A stretch of DNA of 64,000 nt, taken from assembly GCF_003589595.1 (NCBI RefSeq), contig NW_020653945.1, positions 3,475,108 through 3,539,107 on the forward strand, given 5' to 3'. The notes beneath the pieces were generated by a model. It made no database searches, had not been told where the DNA came from, and was given only the letters and a program-made list of their open reading frames with translations. This document shows, one piece after another, positions 52,868 to 64,000 of the stretch (its first letter is position 1; the number at the start of each line of letters is the position of its first letter). This stretch comes from Hyposmocoma kahamanoa. Taxonomy: Eukaryota; Arthropoda; Insecta; Lepidoptera; Cosmopterigidae. Made by a program: the position numbers and the translations under genes.

Positions 52868-53106
52868 TAGTGGCAGTAGAGCCTCCTTGTGAGAGAGTTC
52901 GTCCAGGGAAGTACTGCCACCTTACCTATTTCAGCCGGCAAGCTGTAATGTAAGCATTGGTGCGTTCCAGTTGACATTACAGGTACATGGCATTCGTCAA
53001 CTTGTCTCCGGGTGAAAGGAACAATTGCAGTGTCCCTCAGACTTTGCGATTTAAAGTTCCGAGTGGCACTGTTATGGGTCGGATGTCGCTTACCACCAGG
53101 CGCACG
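52868..53106 (+). repeat. family A repeat, abutting a LINE tail
   Basis: Plus-strand copy from GTGGCAGTAGAGCCTCC to CTTACCACCAGGCGCACGAC. The last block runs directly into a LINE C-terminus without the normal TTGTTCGTCC end. Confidence 0.8.
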
Positions 53107-53515
53107 ACCCCGAAGCTGCAGAGCCTTGAACACCGCCGTAAAGTTTCCTGCTTATCGGTATACTACAAGATATATTACGGAGAGAGTGCGATGGAATTGC
53201 ATTATTTGATTCCGCTTCCCCTTTCCATCATCGGAGACTAGACGTGGGCTGAGATTCCACCCATATGTTGTGAATATTCCCAGGATTCGCGCTGTCGTTC
53301 GCTTCGTTTCGCTTACACATTTATATGGCGAGAGGGTAGAAAATGGAATTCCCTACCTGCGGACTTATTCTCCGAGCGTTGGAACTTGGATTTTTTCAAG
53401 GCGAGAGTGAATAGGCATTAAGGTGTGCATTCTACATCATCGACCTCATTATCACTTTCCATCAGGTGACATGGAGATCAAATGCGCACTTATTTTTCAT
53501 AAAAAAAGACTAACC
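53107..53515 (+). pseudogene. Jockey-like LINE ORF2 C-terminus and 3' UTR
   Basis: Translation gives PKLQSLEHRRKVSCLSVYYK, then IYYGESAMELHYLIPLPLS, and after frame changes VNIPRIRAVVRFV-type and WNSLPADLFSERW sequence, FFKARVNRH. The end matches the fragment at 16165-16620. The 3' UTR (TCTACATCATCGACCTC, CATCAGGTGACATGGAG, GATCAAATGCGCAC) matches 33495-33586. It is 5'-truncated and frameshifted. Confidence 0.75.
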
Positions 53516-54595
53516 AAATCTAAGAAATCAACCAAATCAGCATCAGGCTCTCTAGTCTTACATCGAAAACTTTTTATTATCAATCTGTTTCTGGTCGAAT
53601 TCATATATTGTTAATTATTGTATGAAAATACGCACACATTTTCTGGTTGCTTGTACCCAACACAAGACAATAAATAGTTACTACGTTTGCACGACGCGTT
53701 CACCTACAGCGCAGCCAACATGTTACTTGCGAAGTATAATTAACTATCGTATAATTACTAGTATAGCTAATATGGTCATTAGGTATAGAATTCTAGAATA
53801 AGAATCCATTCGCCGTGCTAATTCGACATTGCTAATCTGTTCACGCACACATTGAACGGCTTGATGGAAAATTGGAAACAGGGAAACAACCACAATACTT
53901 AAAGATAGGTAATAATTACATTTGTGTCGTTAAAGCTAAGTAGAATATTAGAGTTTAAGGCTTTTGTGGTTGTTCGCTAAATTATTATTACTAATTTGCA
54001 GGTTTCTTGCCACGTTATGAGTTACACACTCCATGGTTACGGGTTGATTAGCTAGCTGCAGATGGCTTTAACATCAGACATATCTGTCTACACTATTTCG
54101 CTATTAAGTGTCATAGAGCCTATAAACGCGGCGAATTTTATACGGCGCCGTAAACAGTCGAATAGATTCAAACACGTGCAAACATCGCGTTGCAAGCAAG
54201 AAGTTTATATAGTCCACTAGAGTTTACACTTATAATTTCACGTGCTTGCTTCATTTCAAAAATTAACCGAAATTAACAAACAAAACTAAAATTATGTCTT
54301 ATCAAAATGCGCGAACATAGGGGCTTGCTCAAAATCAGCGCCACGAAACGGTTTTAAAAAAAAAAACCGTTTGTGACTAAAGCTGAGGAGGTTCCGATTG
54401 CACCAGTTGCGACACACATGACGGTGAATTATGTACTGCATAATTATGTGAATTGTTTTAATTTTGTATTATTATTATTATTATTGTTCCTCTGTTCTTT
54501 TGTTTACATACGTGCTTGTGCTTGTGTAATAAACAGATTTCTTTCTTTCTTCTTTCTGTCGGCGCGTATAAAGACGTCGTGTGCATAGGCTCTTC
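53516..54595. other. unassigned intronic stretch
   Basis: AACGGTTTT and AAAACCGTT around 54348-54373 form a small hairpin. An ATT repeat and AATAAACAG with a T-rich end (54468-54560) look like a retroelement 3' end, but no coding part is recognised. Confidence 0.35.
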
Positions 54596-54690
54596 GACCC
54601 GTCGACCATAGAGTGCGTAATCGTTATATCGGGAAAATAAAAAAAACTCATACCACGGTAAGAAATCTGTAATTAGTGATAATCAAATTG
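54596..54690 (+). repeat. family K dispersed repeat, copy 1
   Basis: TATCGGGAAAATAAAAAAAAC, split here as TATCGGGAAAATAAAAA, followed by CATACCACGGTAAGAAATC and TTAGTGATAATCA. It matches 59774-59870. Confidence 0.6.
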
Positions 54691-56294
54691 AATATTATTT
54701 ATCTATTTTTTTATCGCTAATGCCGTATATATGTGTTAATGTACCCCTGGCGGAACACTACTACAATACTCTAAATAATGCAGAGTTTTTTCAAAGATCT
54801 GGCTGTTTATTTTCTCTTCCATTTTAGGTCTAATTTGGAAATAAAAACTTTAATCTACTGTCATTTTGTTCATACATTTGTTTTTATTTCCTACTAATAC
54901 AGGTTTCTAGAGTTATTCGAGGTTGATTTTGCATACTTGTAAATTTCGTAAACTTGTTGTGCAAATTTTTTTTCACCTCACTAGCTCGGATAGTCTTGCT
55001 TTCCCATTAGCAATGAAATTAAATTGAATGTGGCTTCATTTTCTCTTCACAAAACAGGCGGACAAAACGAAGATTAGTCAAACTGTTTTGTGAGAGACTG
55101 GTGCCCGAGCTAGGTACAGAAATGTATATTACAGGTAAATCTGAAATCTGCGCGCAAAAGAGTTTTAAAATTCGAACTTGACGATAGTCTGTGGTGCAGT
55201 GGTGCAACTACCTTTATCTTTCGATGAAAAAAAAAACATTTGATGTTCAACTACGTGATTTGTCGTACATTCTTTAAGTTATATAAATCCGTTGGTATAT
55301 TATATTCTTATCATTGTTTACATGACAACGATAACTAGTTTTGTTTATTGAAACCGATTTGTTATAGTTCAACTGTTCTTCTTTCACCTACCATTTTCCT
55401 CGGTACAGTGAGGTGAAAAGTTGTATGCTTCGCTCGGCAGCAAAGTTGTTTTGCGTGTCGTGGCTTGAAACCCTCGCTACGCTAAGGATTCCATTTTTAA
55501 ATTTTTTTCAATTTTAGATTCCATCGCATGCTCAGGTTTCAATGCAAGCACCCGCGTCCAACAACACCTTTGCAGAGTCGCATAACTAATTATTATTTAT
55601 TAAATTTTCACTTAATTAGTGTCACAATTTTTAAATTTTCAGGCTTTATGCTTCGCGACAAAATTTAAAAAAAATTGCTTTATTTTAATTCCGATTTTTT
55701 CAATTAAGATTGAGTAAGGCTGTAAGTGCGTGTTAAAAGGTGTTAATATAATTGTTACTTCATGTCTTATTTATTTAAATATAGATGTTACTATTTTATA
55801 TTCTCAGTTTTTTTTTTATTAAGCTAATTTTTATATGCTGTTCTTAATGCCGTAATATGTGCCAAATACATAAATAATTTATAGGTAATAACTTTTTACA
55901 CAATATTCTTTATGATCATAATTATCAACTTAGTTTAGTACCAAGATACAAGCCGCACTCTTGAATCCCAAATGAGTCCAAGAAAAGGTAAAGAAAATAA
56001 CACTCAAAAATTTAAATGCCAAGTAAAAATTTAACTAACCAGTTTTAATAATAGTCCAGCCTTGAAAACGACCCACTAAAATTAACCTTCAACACACGCT
56101 AATATACATAGATACACTGACGGGCCATATAAAGTGGTAACTAGTTTGCACTCTATCATTACAATGTACACTTAATTGCATGTAAACATGGTTATCTTGG
56201 TTGTATTAATAATCTATAAAAATTTCAGTGCCGACACGATCTTTTGTTCGTAAGCACTTTGAACACGAGAATCGATTGAAATAAAGCTTGGCAT
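54691..56294. other. unassigned intronic stretch
   Basis: AT-rich, with no gene or repeat recognised. It is the longest stretch of the large intron without an identified element. Confidence 0.35.
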
Positions 56295-56498
56295 CATTGA
56301 CTTACAAATAAATGGACGACGGGTCTAATACAAAAACCACGAAAAAAATGTCCCAAGTCAACCTATTCGAAATTTAAATTGTAATGTCATCGCAGTATCG
56401 CGCTGTCAGTAGAACAAATGAAGACTAAAGCGGAGTGTAGTGTCAAGTGCGGACACTTTTTAGCGCGGACCCGACGTCCATATAATTGTAAGTCAATG
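56295..56498. mobile_element. MITE Y, copy 2 (204 bp)
   Basis: CATTGACTTACAAATAAATG with GACGACGGGTC on the left, and the same in inverted form on the right. A perfect 8-bp target duplication CTTGGCAT flanks it (56287-56294 and 56499-56506). Compared with 31000-31285 it lacks about 80 bp of the core and lies in the opposite orientation. Confidence 0.88.
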
Positions 56499-57507
56499 CT
56501 TGGCATTGAAAAAAAAACTTAAAATGCAGTAGTTTTACAGTCAAAGTTAAAAAAAAAACATTTTATCCGTAGGTAAAATAAATTTACACCTGAAAACGTA
56601 ATTTTTTAAGCTACTGCTCATTCACTGTGCTGACTTCCCGGAGAAGAACCACCCATGTCGTTTCAATGTAGGTTTCTTCATCTAACATGTATATAGTCTT
56701 ACATTTTGTAATATGGCTTTTCAATTAAAATTTTCATGTAAGTTTTGACTTAAGAAACAATAATCTCAAACGAAATCGTGGTACCATGAATTTGGACTTA
56801 GTTCTAATGTTAATTTTATGGATTATACATGTGGACTATAAATGTTTTAGTCAACAAATTCGTTAGATGACGTCATTCGTCATTATTGAGTTTTTATCAC
56901 TTAAAACTGACTAGAGTCCTTAATACCGTTGAGAATTACAAATATAGGTAGAAGTTACTCGTGTAGTTCTTCAACCTTCCGCATAACAACTCTTTATCGT
57001 AAAACAACTACTGCAAAATACTAAACAAATATACGTACGTACGCAAATGTCTAGTTTGAAAACAATTGAACGCATTTGTTTAAATTCAGACAAAGACAAT
57101 GAGAAGTATACAATTTAACAAGGTATTGTTTGTACTATATTCAATTTTATGGTTCGCTAGTTTTGTACCATTTCATTTTGAACCTTTTGTACATTACTAC
57201 TTTTTCACTTTGATAAAAGTTTGCTTCTTAATTTTGCATAAAATAATGTGAAAAGTAGGTCCAAATGGTGATATAAAGCAGGGTCGTCGCTGATGCAGAT
57301 TTTTACACATCAGTGGAAGCTGATTTTGTGTATTAAAAAAAGGTCAAAAATAAACCTACATCCCTACTGAATCTGTTTACATGAAAAAGCTTTCTGTTGT
57401 CTTTGGTATTGCAATAAAATATTGCTTCCATGATTTTATGACATTTATTAATAAAATAATCAATCTGCGTGAAAACAATCAATTTGCCTAGTTTAATCCC
57501 TTAAACT
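56499..57507. other. unassigned intronic stretch
   Basis: No gene or repeat is recognised. Confidence 0.35.
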
Positions 57508-57716
57508 GGCCTACCCTAAGAGTTTAAAATCGCAAAGATTGCCACTACACGCGTAACCCTGAGATAATGTGGTGACAAGTCTCATGAGCCTTTTCTCAAG
57601 CACTTTACCCTTCAAAACGCAGGAATTTGAGCACTACTGCTTCGCGGCGTGAGTAGATAAAATGGCATTAGATACGTCTCTGGACGAATGCTTTCACAAG
57701 GACCTCTACCGCTACC
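57508..57716 (-). repeat. family A repeat, diverged
   Basis: Minus-strand copy with recognisable ATCGCAAAGAT, CCTTCAAAAC, TGCTTCGCGGCG and CTTTCACAAGGACCTCTACC blocks. Confidence 0.65.
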
Positions 57717-58329
57717 TAAATTCAATTCAAAGTTAACAAAGCCGTCTAACGAACGTTGAATATCAAACCTTAGCATTTAAAAAACAACTCTGTACTTATT
57801 CTCTCACATAATGAGTAGGTGCGTACGTTCATCCACGATCTCAAGAAAGTAAAGAAACAAAATTTACAACTCACGACAACATGACGGGTAGGTATAACAA
57901 CATCATGTAATGCTCGGGCTCCATACTTATCATTAGCACTAGATTCCACTACATTTTCGAAATTGTACTTAGTTAACCATTTTTTTTGTAAATGTGCTTG
58001 TAGCGAACCTCAGCAGTCACTATAAATCTTAAACTAGTCTTTTTAGCACGTTAATTTTATATTGAAATTCTAAATTTAAATGTACCTACTTGTTTTTGGC
58101 GCCTTTTTCTTTCTATTGGTATTACTGTTTCCTGTTGGCTTGTAACTGTACGAGTGGTTACACACGACGACTTTACTCTGAACCAACCAATGTACTTACC
58201 ATTCCCTTTGGTCTTGCTCACTCTTCAATTCACCCGAATCCCATTTATACAGTCCGCTTTAGTGCTTATGAATATGTGTCTTATTATTATTATAAATATT
58301 CCGTAGCAGTACAACTCTTTCACGGAAGC
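57717..58329. other. unassigned intronic stretch
   Basis: A partial MITE U end (GGTTACACACGACGAC, 58154-58169) is possible. No gene is seen. Confidence 0.3.
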
Positions 58330-58660
58330 TGTACGTAACTAAATTTTCATCATCAGCTACAGTCCACTGCTTGACATAGTCCTCTCCCAATGTGGACCAT
58401 TTTGCCCGGTCTTCATTCCTCGATCCATTTGCTACCAACAGTCTTTCACAAATCGTCATTCCATCTAGCGAGAAGGTGTCCAAGACTTCGTTTGCCCAGC
58501 CGTGGTCTCCACTCAACAACTCGCTTTCCCCGTCGATTATCAGCTCTTCAACCGATATGCCATTGCCACTTCAGTTTGCTTATTCTACCAACTACGTCGA
58601 TGACCTTGGTTCTCTGTCGGATAACCTCATTTCGAATCTAATCCTTGAGAGAAACGTTTA
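58330..58660 (-). pseudogene. RTE-type LINE C-terminal fragment
   Basis: The minus strand reads IRNEVIRQRTKVIDVVGRIS, KLKWQWHIG, a stop, RADNRRGKRVVEWRPRLGKR and SLGHLLARW, then after frame changes EDRAKWSTLGEDYVKQWTV and DDE near 58340-58400. The 3' end has the GATGATGA tail typical of RTE. It lies about 130 bp upstream of the EB exon, inside the intron. Confidence 0.8.
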
Positions 58661-58787
58661 ACTAATGGACTAGCCAAAAAACTTTATATAGTAACATAAC
58701 AGGTACATTTAATTTAGCAATGATATTGTTCACTAACTGAAAATTTTCCCCGAAACCTCATTAAAGCGAATATTGAAATTTTTGCAG

Positions 58788-58922
58788 GACGAACGAGCAA
58801 CAACTGCCAGGTGGATATGGATTGTCCCGACAACGCTTTCTGCCGAGTGAGCACCTACTGCGTCTGCAAGGAAGGTTACGTCTATACAGCCGTGAACAGC
58901 ACTCATAAATCGTGTTTAAAAG
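58788..58922 (+). CDS. second coding exon: EB/EGF-like six-cysteine module
   Basis: The acceptor TTTTTGCAG|GA and donor AAAAG|GTGAGA bound a 135-bp exon, phase 1 at both ends, as is usual for shuffled extracellular modules. Joined to the exon at 41404-41473, the frame reads EKRRTSNNCQVDMDCPDN, then AFCRVSTYCVCKEGYVYT, then AVNSTHKSCLK. The spacing is C-x5-C-x5-C-x5-C-x-C-x13-C with a 'CVCKEGY' turn, the pattern of EB modules and related EGF-like repeats in insect secreted or membrane proteins. NST is a possible N-glycosylation site. Function unknown. Further exons must lie beyond 58923; none is recognised up to 64000. Confidence 0.7.
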
Positions 58923-59234
58923 GTGAGAACGCACTGTGAATAAAGCCTGTCTATTGGACGAAGATTACATTGCTTTTTTTTAAATACAACCAACGTGTCG
59001 AGCTCTTTGCGGGTCTACGGTCACGGTTGAGTGCGATGGTATTTGTCATCAAGTAATTATGCCAACCAATTTAACTATAGCTCAGAATAGGGTGGTTCCA
59101 TTCCACGTATCTGGTTGACGACTAACACCATTTCAGCCAGCCGTGACCATGCGACTAGTAATGTCTAAGTTTCAGTACGCACTCTTGGTTTGTTTGAAAT
59201 TAAGAACTTAGATTTAAACTTCCACGATTTTCAC
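58923..59234. other. intron start after the EB exon
   Basis: At 58975-59040 there is a diverged copy of the family G/H motif (CAACGTGTCGAGCTCTTTGC, GGTCTACGGTCACGG). Nothing else is seen. Confidence 0.35.
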
Positions 59235-59400
59235 ACATTATTTGATTTTTAGTTCGGGTTTCAATCATGCTTGAAATATCTTTTAATTACCTCGACGTTT
59301 CGGATATAATGCAACGTCCATGATCTCGAAGGGACTGAAGAAGCGGATGTCAACATATTCTATACGTGCGAAAACACTAGCGCGCAAATAAATAATGAGA
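59235..59400 (+). repeat. family H repeat
   Basis: ATTACCTCGACGTTTCGG, ATGCAACGTCCATGATCTC and GGACTGAAGAAGCGGATGTC, as at 39155-39250. Confidence 0.6.
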
Positions 59401-59611
59401 CTAAGTGACCAAATGTCTACATGTAGGGTTGTCCATTAAAAGGGCGGGTAAATTTTGATAGTTCATAGCGACCATGTTCTTGGGGCTAGTTTTGTCAAAT
59501 GTGTTATTTATTGTTCAATCATTAAAGACAAATCTTCACGTCCAAGTTCGAGTGTCAAGCAACACGAGCAAATGAAAAAATTATTATCATAATTATAGCT
59601 TCTTTTATATA

Positions 59612-60028
59612 AAAAAACCGACCTCAAAAGTTCGTAGAAAAACATGTATTTGCCACCGGAAAGTGCGCGAAATCGCCACCAATTTGCGAACCTTAGAGGT
59701 GGAATATTTTCTACAAATTTACATGAAACCGACACTGAGGTATCCTGTTTCCAACAAAAAAAAATCAAATAGTCAACCCGTAACCATGGAGCGTGCAACC
59801 GTTCCGAAATATCGGGAAAATAAAAAAAAAGCCATACCGTGGTAAGAAACCTGATATTAGTGATAATCATTTAGTGAATAACCACGAAAGTCTTAAAATC
59901 TATATAAAAAAATAAACATCGAAATCGGTTACAAATGCGGTAATCTGAGAAATCGCGTAACACACACACACACAAAAAATATAGTCTAAATAAGAACCTC
60001 CTACTTTTTTTCAGTCGGTAAAAAGACA
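59612..60028 (-). repeat. family D repeat with a family K insert
   Basis: ACCGACCTCAAAAG on the left and CTTTTTTTCAGTCGG on the right. The family order is broken at about 59770 by a family K copy and resumes at about 59920 (AAATCGGTTACAAATGCGG). Confidence 0.7.
59774..59870 (+). repeat. family K dispersed repeat, copy 2, inside family D
   Basis: CCATGGAGCGTGCAACCG, TATCGGGAAAATAAAAA, CATACCGTGGTAAGAAACC and TTAGTGATAATCA, matching 54596-54690. Confidence 0.6.
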
Positions 60029-61950
60029 GGGGAATTTGGTAACATAAATAAAGTTTCGAAGAATGATTAATTTACAATCGTTGACAATATCTGCTTAATC
60101 AAAATAGCGCAAATGCTTAATATATAAATGCATTTTACGCAAGAAAAGCAATTGCTTAAGCCGACAAGCGCTCTCTACAGCTTCAGATCTTGACGTTCTT
60201 ATTTTTCATTCAATTTACCATTCCAATTTTCAAACTACGTTGCTTTGAAGAGCAACGATAGTTCATAAAGCAAAATGATTTCCTGCAAACTCAACGAAAT
60301 ACTCTACTGCAGTCTGAAAATACGGGAAAGTTCTCAGTTAATTGGAAACCTGTTTGAATAGGAGTACATAGTATCTGGAACACAAATTAAACTCTGAAAC
60401 GGAATGCACGCTGTACCAAGAGAGGTAGATGGGTCATGGGGAGGTAAGCATATAGATACAGCGATAGAGTTCACTCAAAGAGAGGCGGATGTAGGTGCAT
60501 CCAGGTGGGGGACGACCAAATTTCATAAAGCGATACGGGGGAGTTTACACCAAAGTGATGCTTCAAAGTAAATGGGGTGAGGGGGGTGTCACTAGCAGTG
60601 AAGGTAGGTGAATAGTATGGACGATGAAATTGTTGGAAAAGGGGGGTTTTGAGGGAGGAAGGGGGGAGGCTTGATTGAAGCCCAGGCCATTTCCATGACG
60701 ACCGCCTAGGTGCAAAGCTCATATTGCATTTTATGGACATGGCGTATTTGTAGAGAATTTGTTGAACATTTTCAAAAGCTCGTTTCTGAGATTTTCTTAA
60801 AATGTCTGAATATTTATTTGTAGTCTTTTATAAAAGGATTACCAGATTATAATGGGAAATAAGAAACCAGTTCATGTCAATTCTGTTTGGGATCATACAT
60901 TGGTACGAAGGTATTTTTGTCAGTAGCAACATTCTGGTAAAGTTCATTGTTAAAAGTTTACTAAAAATATGGTATAACGGATGCCCACAACTCAACATCC
61001 AGGCGCCCATTTTGCGTGTGCTGGGTGCAGGGTGCTACTCGTGCCACCCAAGCTCTTTCAAGAATCTCAGCACCCTACTGGGTTTGCTGAAGACCTGAGC
61101 AGCTCGGCACTCCAAGGCACTTCGCCCTGCAGTTGCCCATCCTGGAGCATTGTGGCAGAACTGACTGTCGTACCTTGATTACGAAGAAGTTTATTATATG
61201 GATCATGACCCATTAGAGCGGCAGTTAGGTAATGCAATTTTCACCACAAAATGAATGTGTAGCATTTTAGATATATCAAAACTAGGTAGAAATCCGGTAA
61301 TCTATTTGCACTGTAATAAACAACTGGGGACTTAAAATTATCAATGCCGAGTCGCCTCCCATTTTTGGTAACTCTACATTGTTTGCATTATGATATTTGT
61401 GTTTGGAAGTAACATACCTACTTATTGTATTTTCATTGCGAAACTTTACGCAAGATACAAAACATAGGATTTTTTGAAAACGACTGTAGGTATAAAAAAA
61501 TATAAATCTAAATTGTTACGGTATTGTGAATTTAAGTGTAACGTATTGGACTTTCGTATCATAAAAGATTTCCCCGAATTTACCTGCCATCGAAACTACT
61601 CGTGACAGAAATGGCAAATTTTAAACATTCTTTTATTTTATACTATCCTCGCTTTGACAGAACTTTGAGCTTTGAACACGGAAGGGAGGCGGGAGGAAAG
61701 GGGGTTGTTAATAAGCTTACGCCTAAAGCTTTAGTGCAGTATATCAAGTTCTGAGAACTGGCTTCCCAATCAATTACGAATTTCTGTTATGCAGGGAATT
61801 TAGTGATTTTTTTGTGAAAAGTATGTTGTTAATAGTTGGAGATTTTCAACAGCTGTATAGGTTTGTTTTTCGTGATTTTTTACACAAAAATGGACGTAAC
61901 GTCGATTGATACAGTTGTACAATTTGAATTTTATGATTGTATGTATGTTC
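60029..61950. other. unassigned stretch
   Basis: The segment 60420-60720 is purine-rich with GGGG runs (GGGGTGAGGGGGGTGTC). The segment 61000-61180 is less AT-rich with two overlapping open frames (60874-61098, 60981-61178). Neither shows a known motif, so no gene is called. Confidence 0.35.
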
Positions 61951-62065
61951 ATCGATTTCTCCGTCAATTGTGGACCGATATTGAAAATTCTTTGGTTGAA
62001 AGGGACGAGGTGGTCCCATTGTCACCAATTCTCCGTCACTTGCGGACTGATTTTGAAAATTGTTT
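61951..62065 (+). repeat. two-unit direct duplication
   Basis: TTCTCCGTCAATTGTGGACC, GATATTGAAAATT at 61957 recurs as TTCTCCGTCACTTGCGGACT, GATTTTGAAAATT at 62021, a period of about 63 bp. Confidence 0.6.
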
Positions 62066-62462
62066 TTTATTTGATATGATAATCGGATAATCTGTATAAA
62101 TTACGATATCCGCATCCGCACCAGCATCCGCATTCATCGATGCTGACATTCTTTGCTATTGTTCTAGTAGTGACAAAATGTAAACGACACGCTGGAATAA
62201 TTCACAAAACTTCCAGAAAAAAACTGAAAGCCGAAAACGCAGGTCTGCTGTTGTTATTAAAATATAACTTTGATAAAATTCCACAACGATTTTTCATGAA
62301 GATTGATTCTATTCTTATAAATGTCACCAAATCATGGAAGTAATACATATTTTATTACAATACCAAAGAAAATAGAAAGGTTTGTCATATACATTCAGAA
62401 AGGATGTACATCAATCGCTATGTATAAAATCAGCATCCGCTGATGCGTAACAGCCTCAACAA
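62066..62462. other. unassigned stretch
   Basis: GCATCCGCACCAGCATCCGC at 62111 and CAGCATCCGCTGATGCG at 62432 are short CATCCG repeats. No gene is seen. Confidence 0.3.
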
Positions 62463-62620
62463 AACCCAGGTCTGTACTTTCACCAGTACCCTTAGCATTC
62501 AAAACTGGAACGCATGCTCACATGACATGCTTGGCGGCAGAAATGGGACGTACGTAGGTGACAGTACTTCCCTGCACGAACTTCTACGAACCTTGACATG
62601 GTGCTCTACTGCTTTTAAAA
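62463..62620 (-). repeat. family A repeat, 5' half
   Basis: Minus-strand copy: TTCACCAGTACCCTTAGC, TGCTTGGCGGCAGAAATGG and TGGTGCTCTACTGC. Confidence 0.68.
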
Positions 62621-62850
62621 CTTGTTGGTTGTTGAAAGTTATAAGGGAGCTTATTATCAACTAAAGTTTGTTACCACGGTACGACTTCTTAAAATTCATA
62701 AATCAAGTTTTGTGTGGATATGGGTCTGTCGTTTAGTGCGATGATTCCACGAACGTCAAGATTGGAAGCCTCAGCGAGATTGGGACAAATTGTAGGTTAT
62801 TGAAACAATTAAGCGGTTATCAGACAGATTGACGGTATCAAATCTAGAAA

Positions 62851-62992
62851 ACCGCAATAGGGAAACCCTGTGTCGCGGGTGCCATGGACACACACATAGA
62901 CAACCATAAATTACACCTAAATTCACGAGAGAAATAAATGTAGACTATACAAATATGCAGTCGATGGTAACCGTTCGGTCACAGAGGCAGTT
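62851..62992 (-). repeat. family B SINE, internally deleted
   Basis: The minus strand has the start of the head and the whole body, but the box B region of the head is lost between 62957 and 62962. Confidence 0.75.
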
Positions 62993-63003
62993 AGTACTTC
63001 GGA

Positions 63004-63125
63004 TGTCGCTTATGCACTGGTCCGATTCGAATGCGAGAAAATACTAGGTGTACCTAGAGATAAAATGATGCCTGTGATATTTCTTGGATTCGGAACTGAT
63101 ATGAATCGGACCTAGTGCGAAAATG
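63004..63125. mobile_element. MITE T, copy 2 (short)
   Basis: TGTCGCTTATGCACTGGTCC and GATTCGAAT on the left, ATGAATCGGACCTAGTGCGA on the right, inverted with a few changes. It is related to 32796-33030. Confidence 0.5.
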
Positions 63126-64000
63126 ATCTAAATAATTATTAAAAATATATTTTTATGTGAAGATACTTGATTAGATTGTTGTAGTCATACAAACTCAAAA
63201 AAAAAATGCTTCGATCCGCCTTGACTTGGGCTATTGTTCTCCCGTAGCACACCCCGGACACTCCATACAACGGTCGAAAGTCACTTACCTACTACTACTA
63301 CATACAGCATGGCGCTATCTGCACACGCGCAAATATGTGCATGAAGTGACAGGGTTACCCATCACTTTCTCGTACAAGCCGTACACAGCACAATTCACGA
63401 CCATTATAAATAGTAACGTACAATGATGTTATATATTAACGTACAAGTTTCGTGATGAATAAATTAAAACTATATTCAAATATCAAACCCGTCTTGACGC
63501 GAAAATGGCTCGCCGACGGCCTTGCTGTCGTTGAGTCAATGTGACCGTCAATGTGCGGGACGTGGTGCGGTATCTAAATCTAGGGAGGGGCGAAGAGTGT
63601 CCATTCTCTTACTTTTTGTTAAACTAACGTTCTTTCGCGCGCGATTGCTCATATTCTTTTTTGTTACAACGGATAGAGCGTCCGTGTAAAGGCTAATCGT
63701 CTTTCCTTTTTCCTTCCAACATCTTTACATGCGCGCTCAATCGCGCACGGTTGCTAATCCCGCGCGATAGAGTGTCTGTGTAAAGCCTGCTATTGTCTTC
63801 AGCTCGGGATTTTGTCGATGTCGTCTATCCATGTCACAACAGGACGTACCACGTTTCTGTAACCACTTATTGGCGGTCGTTTTACTCCATCTGTTATTAT
63901 CCGACTAACAGGGTCCGAAAGTATGGAGTTTTCTAGAGATTTTAACAAGGTGTATAGTAATGAAATAGTGTAATATTATTTTGAACTACTTTACACAATA
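63126..64000. other. unassigned stretch with a short direct duplication
   Basis: GATAGAGCGTCCGTGTAAAG at 63673 recurs as GATAGAGTGTCTGTGTAAAG at 63767, with GCGCGCGATTGCTC and GCGCGCTCAATCGCGC nearby. This may be a small TIR element or a duplication. A family C tail remnant may lie at 63170-63220. No further exon of the EB gene is recognised. Confidence 0.35.

Noticed and set aside
52787..52870. Short frame starting ATGAATGTCAATGAAG as a possible exon
   Set aside because: Only 29 codons, no donor site, no partner exon, and it ends at a family A copy.
60874..61178. Two overlapping frames in a less AT-rich segment
   Set aside because: Both frames lack motifs, and the overlap suggests only a local lack of stop codons.

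Overview
The window is eukaryotic nuclear DNA, AT-rich and gene-poor. It is most likely from an insect and probably a moth or butterfly. The reasons are tRNA-derived SINEs, RTE- and Jockey-type LINE remains, a mariner element with cecropia-type motifs, many short TIR elements with 8-bp target duplications, a dispersed 5S rRNA gene, and a spliced gene for a small cysteine-rich secreted protein. The order Lepidoptera is inferred from the look of the repeats and was not searched.

Host genes are few. (1) A 5S rRNA gene lies at 6481-6600 (+). (2) One host protein gene on the + strand is only partly inside. Its signal-peptide exon is at 41404-41473 and a six-cysteine EB/EGF-like exon is at 58788-58922, both phase 1. 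They are separated by an intron of about 17.3 kb packed with repeats, and the gene appears to run past the right edge. Almost all other short open frames are chance frames inside repeats.

Repeats dominate. Family A is a roughly 290-bp SINE-like repeat with about 30 copies on both strands. Family B is a tRNA-derived SINE with about 10 copies, two of which sit inside family A copies at nearly the same internal site. Family C is a tRNA-headed repeat that occurs as tandem or permuted units. Family D starts with an AACCGACTTCAAAA motif. LINE remains include RTE-type C-termini (14.9, 23.0, 23.4, 51.5 and 58.5 kb), Jockey-like tails (16.2, 33.5 and 53.1 kb) and a decayed reverse transcriptase (20.2-21.3 kb). 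Seven small TIR element groups are described. Two of them (1.9/21.4 kb and 31.0/56.3 kb) have two copies each, all with perfect 8-bp target duplications.

The most unusual region is 34.17-39.98 kb. A 5.8-kb unit is bounded by 12-bp hAT-like termini (CAGGGCTGGGCA) and an 8-bp duplication (CCTATAGG). Inside it are a family B SINE, a 1281-bp mariner with perfect TIRs and a nearly complete transposase frame, and a 5'-truncated LINE fused at its 5' end to a nearly perfect U6 snRNA copy. It also holds a telomere-like G-rich array inverted against a C-rich array, and a GTGC microsatellite. The U6-LINE fusion has the form expected of template switching during LINE reverse transcription and is the best candidate for something not yet described in this lineage.

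Nothing viral, no toxin gene, no CRISPR array and no bacterial feature was seen.
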